Origin: JBGPLH01 sp041486365 [NCBI: Thermodesulfobacteriota bacterium]
Lineage (GTDB): Bacteria > JAUYMQ01
Length of the DNA: 11,291 bases
Reading direction: 5' to 3'
NCBI GenBank assembly: GCA_041486365.1
Contig: JBGPLH010000074.1
Location: 1 to 11,291, forward strand
The notes below the pieces were generated by a model, which saw only the letters and a list, made by a program, of their open reading frames with translations, was not told where the DNA came from and did not search any database. Position numbers and translations under genes: made by a program. This document shows positions 6,178 through 11,291 of the stretch, in pieces. Position 1 is the first letter of the stretch; the number at the start of each line of letters is the position of its first letter.

Positions 6178-7388
6178 CCGCCCACCGTCTCGGCGATCTT
6201 GAAGATCGGCAGGTACATGGCCACGAGCAGGCCGCCCACCGCGGTGCCGAGGAACACCATGAGCATCGGCTCGAGAAGCGACGTGAGGGCCGCGACGGCG
6301 GCGTCCACCTCGCTGTCGTAGAAGTCCGCGATCTTCTGCAGCATCGCGTCCATCGAGCCGGTCTGTTCGCCCACGGCCACCATCTGGACCACCATGGGCG
6401 GGAACACCCTGCTCTGGGAGAGCGGCTCGGCGATGGTCTTTCCGGTGCTGATGCTCTCCCGCGTCTTGTACACCTCGAGCTCGACGGTCTTGTTGCCCGC
6501 CGTCCGCGCCACGATGTCCAGCGCGTCCAGGATCGGCACGCCGGAGGAGATCATCGTCCCCAGCGTCCGGCTGAACCGGGCGATGGCGACCTTCTGGATC
6601 AGCGAGCCGAAGATCGGGACCTCGAGCATCCACCGGTCGATAAGCTTGCGCCCCTGGTCCGTGTTGTAGTAACGCCGGATCGCGACGAAGACCCCCGCCA
6701 GGGCTCCAAGGATCACCACAAGGTTGTTGCGGAGGAAGTCGCTCATGCTGATCACGAACTGGGTCGGAGCCGGGAGCGCGCCGCCGAAGTCTGAGAACAT
6801 CTTGGCGAAGACCGGGATCACGAAGATCAGCATCGCCGCCACTACGCCCACCGCGACCACCATCACCGCGATCGGGTAGATGAAGGCGCCCTTCACCTGC
6901 CGCTTGAGCTTCTCGGCCTTCTCCATGTAGGCGGCCAGCCGGTTCAGGATCGTGTCGAGGATACCGCCCACCTCTCCCGCGGCCACGAGGTTCACGTACA
7001 GGTCGTCGAACACCGTCTTGTGCTTGCGCAGCGCGTCGGCGAAGGTCGAGCCCGACTCCACGTCCTCCTTCACCTGTAGCAGGACGCTCTTGAAGTGCTT
7101 GTTGACCTGCTGGGACGCGAGGATGTCAAGACACTGCACGAGCGGCAGCCCCGCGTCGATCATCGTGGCGAACTGGCGCGTGAAGATGACGATCTCCTTC
7201 ACGCGCACCTTGTTCAAGGGGAGGTACTTGGTGATATCGAACCGAACCCCCCCTTTGGGACTGACCTTGATCGGCGCCAATGCCTGAGAGCGCAGATGCG
7301 CGATCACGGCGGCGTCGTCCGGGGCCTCGAACTCACCCTTGCGGATGATTCCCTGCCGGTTCCTGGCTTCGTAGACAAACACAGGCAT
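6174..7388 (-). CDS. pilC: PilC, type IV pilus inner-membrane platform protein
   Basis: Polytopic T2SF/GspF-family protein that couples the PilB and PilT ATPases to pilin polymerisation and retraction. At 404 residues it has the family's usual length. Two related cytoplasmic T2SSF helical domains (about 65-165 and 265-365) alternate with membrane segments at about 168-192, 221-240 and 369-390. Recognisable blocks are TRQFATMIDAGLPL (70-83), followed by ESGSTFADAL, then YVNLVAAGEVGG (131-142) and, in the second domain, SRTLGTMISSGVPIL (273-287) and MVAVGEQTGSM (336-346). The ATG at 7386-7388 has a strong GAGGAGGAAG ribosome site. It follows pilT after 50 nt and overlaps pilS by 4 nt, so expression of platform and sensor may be coupled. 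No defects are seen. Confidence 0.96.
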   Translation of the reverse strand: MPVFVYEARNRQGIIRKGEFEAPDDAAVIAHLRSQALAPIKVSPKGGVRFDITKYLPLNKVRVKEIVIFTRQFATMIDAGLPLVQCLDILASQQVNKHFKSVLLQVKEDVESGSTFADALRKHKTVFDDLYVNLVAAGEVGGILDTILNRLAAYMEKAEKLKRQVKGAFIYPIAVMVVAVGVVAAMLIFVIPVFAKMFSDFGGALPAPTQFVISMSDFLRNNLVVILGALAGVFVAIRRYYNTDQGRKLIDRWMLEVPIFGSLIQKVAIARFSRTLGTMISSGVPILDALDIVARTAGNKTVELEVYKTRESISTGKTIAEPLSQSRVFPPMVVQMVAVGEQTGSMDAMLQKIADFYDSEVDAAVAALTSLLEPMLMVFLGTAVGGLLVAMYLPIFKIAETVGG

Positions 7389-7402
7389 GGCTGCTTCCTC
7401 CT

Positions 7403-7432
7403 CGGGCCCCGCCGCCGGTCAGCCGGGCCCCG
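7403..7432 (-). repeat. Repeated CGGGCCCCG in the pilT-pilC gap
   Basis: CGGGCCCCG occurs at 7403-7411 and 7424-7432. Because GGGCCC is self-complementary, the copies can pair as a short hairpin across the 50-nt gap between pilT and pilC. No T-tract follows, so it is more likely a local mRNA structure than a terminator. Confidence 0.25.
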
Positions 7433-7438
7433 GATCCC

Positions 7439-8530
7439 TCACCCTTTCCGGGACGTCATACGCGACTCGTCGGCCGCGATCAGGTTCCGCAACTCGTCCG
7501 GGTCGCTGCTTCGGCCGAAGGCGTTCTCCAGCGTAACCAGCCTGCGCTTGTACAGGCTCGCGAGGCTCTGGTTCATCGTCTGCATTCCGAACTTGTCCTG
7601 CCCCACCTGCATCTGGGAGTAGATCTGGTGAATCTTGTCCTCGCGGACCAGGTTCCGGATGGCGGGGTTCGGGATCATCACCTCGATGGAGAGGACCCGC
7701 CCCGGCCCGTCGGCGCGCGGCATGAGGGTCTGCGACAGCACGCCTTCGAGCACGAAGGAGAGCTGGGCACGCACCTGCGGCTGCTGGTAGGGCGGGAACA
7801 CGTCGATGATCCGGTTGATCGTCTGGACCGCCGAGTTCGTGTGCAACGTGGCGAAGGCCAGGTGGCCGGTCTCGGCCACGATGAGCGCCGCCTCGATCGT
7901 TTCGAGGTCGCGCATCTCACCGATCAACACGACGTCCGGATCCTGCCGCAGAATGTACTTGAGGGCGTTCTTGAAGCCCTTCGTGTCGGCCCCGACCTCC
8001 CGCTGGTTCACCACGCAGCCCTTGTGGGCGTGCAGGTACTCGATGGGATCCTCGATGGTGATGATGTGCTCGTTGCGCTCCGTGTTGATCCGGTCGAGGA
8101 TCGAGGCGAGCGTGGTGGTCTTGCCGGATCCCGTGGGTCCCGTGACGAGGATCAGCCCGCGGGGCTTTCGCGCCAGCTCGCTGACCACCGGCGGGAGCCC
8201 GAGCTCCTCGATGGTGAGGATCCGGAACGGGATCGTCCGAAAGGCGCCCGCCACGGCGCCGCGCTGCATGAAGATGTTCGCGCGGAACCGGGAGAGCCCC
8301 TTCACGCCGAAGGAGAGATCGAGCTCGTTCTCCTCCTCGAACTTGTGCTTCTGCGAGTCCGTGAGGATCGAGTAGCAGATCTGCTTCGTTTCCGGAGCCG
8401 TGAGCGGCGCCGTCTTGAGCGGGATCAGCTTTCCGTCGATCCGCAACTGGGGCGGGCTGCCGGTGGTGATGTGGAGATCGCTCGCCCCCTTCTCGATCAT
8501 CGCCTTGAGCAGCTGGTGGAGATTCGGCAT
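7439..8530 (-). CDS. pilT: PilT, pilus retraction ATPase
   Basis: Hexameric cytoplasmic ATPase that depolymerises the pilus and powers twitching motility. The 363 residues have an N-terminal PAS-like domain (about 1-100) and a RecA-like core with Walker A GPTGSGKTT (131-139), Asp box TIEDPIEYLH (158-167), Walker B LIGEMRDLET (202-211) and His box TGHLAFATLHTNS (221-233). The PilT-specific motif AIRNLVRE (280-287), which in characterised PilT is needed for retraction but not ATPase assembly, separates it from PilB. The start is the ATG at 8528-8530, not the upstream in-frame codon at 8578, because AAGGAAGG lies just before it and MPNLHQLLKAM matches the family start. It follows pilB after 103 nt. 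Confidence 0.96.
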   Translation of the reverse strand: MPNLHQLLKAMIEKGASDLHITTGSPPQLRIDGKLIPLKTAPLTAPETKQICYSILTDSQKHKFEEENELDLSFGVKGLSRFRANIFMQRGAVAGAFRTIPFRILTIEELGLPPVVSELARKPRGLILVTGPTGSGKTTTLASILDRINTERNEHIITIEDPIEYLHAHKGCVVNQREVGADTKGFKNALKYILRQDPDVVLIGEMRDLETIEAALIVAETGHLAFATLHTNSAVQTINRIIDVFPPYQQPQVRAQLSFVLEGVLSQTLMPRADGPGRVLSIEVMIPNPAIRNLVREDKIHQIYSQMQVGQDKFGMQTMNQSLASLYKRRLVTLENAFGRSSDPDELRNLIAADESRMTSRKG

Positions 8531-8553
8531 CGCTTCCTTCCTTGGGCCCTGGC

Positions 8554-8576
8554 GGCGCGCGCGGGGAACGCGCGCC
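8554..8576 (-). repeat. Strong GC hairpin between pilB and pilT
   Basis: GGCGCGCG (8554-8561) and CGCGCGCC (8569-8576) are perfect complements around the 7-nt loop CGGGGAA. The stem is all G-C and ends 23 nt before the pilT ATG. No T-run follows in the transcribed direction. It could attenuate or protect the transcript between the extension and retraction ATPase genes, or be inert. Confidence 0.45.
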
Positions 8577-8633
8577 ACGGGCGTTTTGCTTCCCGGGCGG
8601 CGGACCGTGTGGGCCCGGCGCCCCCGTACCCGG

Positions 8634-10328
<1,695 letters not shown>

Positions 10329-10386
10329 GACTCCCCGTTTCCATGGAGGCCCGGCCCGCCGGCCGCCTCCCGGAATCGGGAAGCGA

Positions 10387-11244
10387 TCAGCCCGGCCCTG
10401 CCCTCGCCAGCGCGCGTTCCAGCGCTCGCCGCATGACCCGCAACGGCGCGGGCCGGCCGGTCCAGAGGGAGAAGGCCTCCGCCCCCTGGTGCAACAGCAT
10501 CCCCAGCCCGCCCTGCGTCCGCAGGCCGCGCCGCGCGGCCTGCTCGAGCAGGGGCGTGCGGGCGGGGCGATACACGATGTCGCTCACGATGGCCCGGCGC
10601 GCCAGTCGCGCGAGCGGGAGCCCCCGGTGCGCCGTGCCTCCCATGCCGACCGCGGTGGCGTTCACCAGCAGGTCGGCGCCCTCGAAGGCCTCCTCGGCGC
10701 GTTCCGGCGTCAGCGGGCCGGAGTCGATCCGGGCGCGCGGAAAGGCCGCGGACAGGTGCCGGGCCAGCGCCGCCGCGCGCCGCGGCGTTCGGTTCAGGAT
10801 CGCGATCTCGCGCGCCCCGTCCCGGAGCAACGCCACCGCGATGCCGCGCGCCGAGCCGCCCGCGCCCAGGATGACGGCGCGCGTCCCGTCGGGACGGAAG
10901 CGGCGCTCCTTCGCGAGGGCCGCCACGAACCCGCGCCCGTCGGTGTTGTGGCCCGTGAGCCCCCGCGGTCCGTGCACGATCGTGTTGACCGCACCCGTGA
11001 GCCGCGCCTCCGGGCTCAGGCGATCGAGGAACCGGACCACCCGCTCCTTGTGCGGGATGGTGACGTTGATCCCCGCCCAGCCCATCGCGCGGATCCCGCG
11101 GAGCGCGTCCTCGAGATCGCGTGGCCGGACGCGCACCGGCACGTACACCCAGTCGAGCCCCAGCGCCGCGAAGGCGGCGTTGTGCATCGCGGGCGAAAGC
11201 GTGTGGGCGATCGGATCGCCGAGGATTCCGACAATGCGGGTCAC
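10387..11244 (-). CDS. aroE: Shikimate dehydrogenase (NADP+)
   Basis: Reduces 3-dehydroshikimate to shikimate with NADPH in chorismate and aromatic amino acid synthesis; cytoplasmic. The 285 residues hold the substrate domain HTLSPAMHN (14-22), catalytic Lys66 in NVTIPHKE and Asp102 in HNTDGRGF, the Rossmann loop GAGGSARG (127-134), the NADP-selective NRT (151-153) and GLGMLLHQGAEAF (246-258). The first Ser of the usual SLSP is Thr, a mild change. The start is taken as GTG at 11242-11244, with GGAGGG about 9 nt upstream and MTRIVGILGDP matching the family. An in-frame TTG at 11274 would add ten residues but would place that ribosome site inside the gene. It is a housekeeping gene co-oriented with pilB and may share its transcript; it has no known role in pili. 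Confidence 0.94.
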   Translation of the reverse strand: MTRIVGILGDPIAHTLSPAMHNAAFAALGLDWVYVPVRVRPRDLEDALRGIRAMGWAGINVTIPHKERVVRFLDRLSPEARLTGAVNTIVHGPRGLTGHNTDGRGFVAALAKERRFRPDGTRAVILGAGGSARGIAVALLRDGAREIAILNRTPRRAAALARHLSAAFPRARIDSGPLTPERAEEAFEGADLLVNATAVGMGGTAHRGLPLARLARRAIVSDIVYRPARTPLLEQAARRGLRTQGGLGMLLHQGAEAFSLWTGRPAPLRVMRRALERALARAGPG

Positions 11245-11291
11245 CGCCCGGGTCCCTCCAGTTATCGGCCGCAAAGGCCGCGTGCTTGACC

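Noticed and set aside
10336-10380. GC-rich inverted repeat between aroE and pilB as a terminator
   Set aside because: The pairing is partly due to GGCC-rich sequence and no T-run follows; the gap is only 58 nt between co-oriented genes.

Overview
The window carries a type IVa pilus locus in a GC-rich Gram-negative bacterium. Every convincing gene lies on the minus strand, so the locus is transcribed from high to low coordinates: aroE, pilB, pilT, pilC, pilS, pilR, a GT-C/TPR membrane protein, pilin 2, then pilin 1, which runs off the left edge. The order pilB-pilT-pilC-pilS-pilR-pilin, with a NtrC-type regulator and an N-terminal c-di-GMP-binding (MshEN) module on PilB, resembles deltaproteobacterial pil loci such as those of Geobacter and Myxococcus. 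The GC-rich codon use would also suit other high-GC lineages, so the phylum cannot be fixed from this sequence.

Right part (about 6.2-11.3 kb): aroE encodes shikimate dehydrogenase, a housekeeping enzyme. It is followed after 57 nt by the extension ATPase PilB, the retraction ATPase PilT and the inner-membrane platform PilC. The motor genes are spaced by 50-103 nt, and the pilB-pilT gap holds a strong GC hairpin.

Middle (about 3.0-6.2 kb): pilS and pilR encode a membrane histidine kinase and its sigma54-activating response regulator. pilC overlaps pilS by 4 nt (GTGA) and pilS overlaps pilR at ATGATG, so the block is probably translationally coupled.

Left part (1-3.0 kb): 19 nt after pilR comes a 579-residue polytopic protein of the TMTC-like GT-C glycosyltransferase type with four C-terminal TPRs. 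It is a candidate pilin-modifying enzyme. Two paralogous prepilins follow. Pilin 1 is preceded by a consensus-perfect sigma54 -24/-12 promoter (484-499) in a 397-bp intergenic region that also holds inverted repeats suited to an activator. Pilin 2 has a weaker sigma54-like box (1222-1237), and its Shine-Dalgarno region is a perfect 18-bp tandem duplication. Pilin 2 also lacks the mature Pro22 that pilin 1 keeps.

Together, PilS would sense a membrane signal, PilR would activate sigma54 transcription of one or both pilins, PilB/PilC/PilT would build and retract the fibre with c-di-GMP input at PilB, and the GT-C protein may decorate the pilins. The alignment genes (pilM-Q) and the prepilin peptidase are not in the window.
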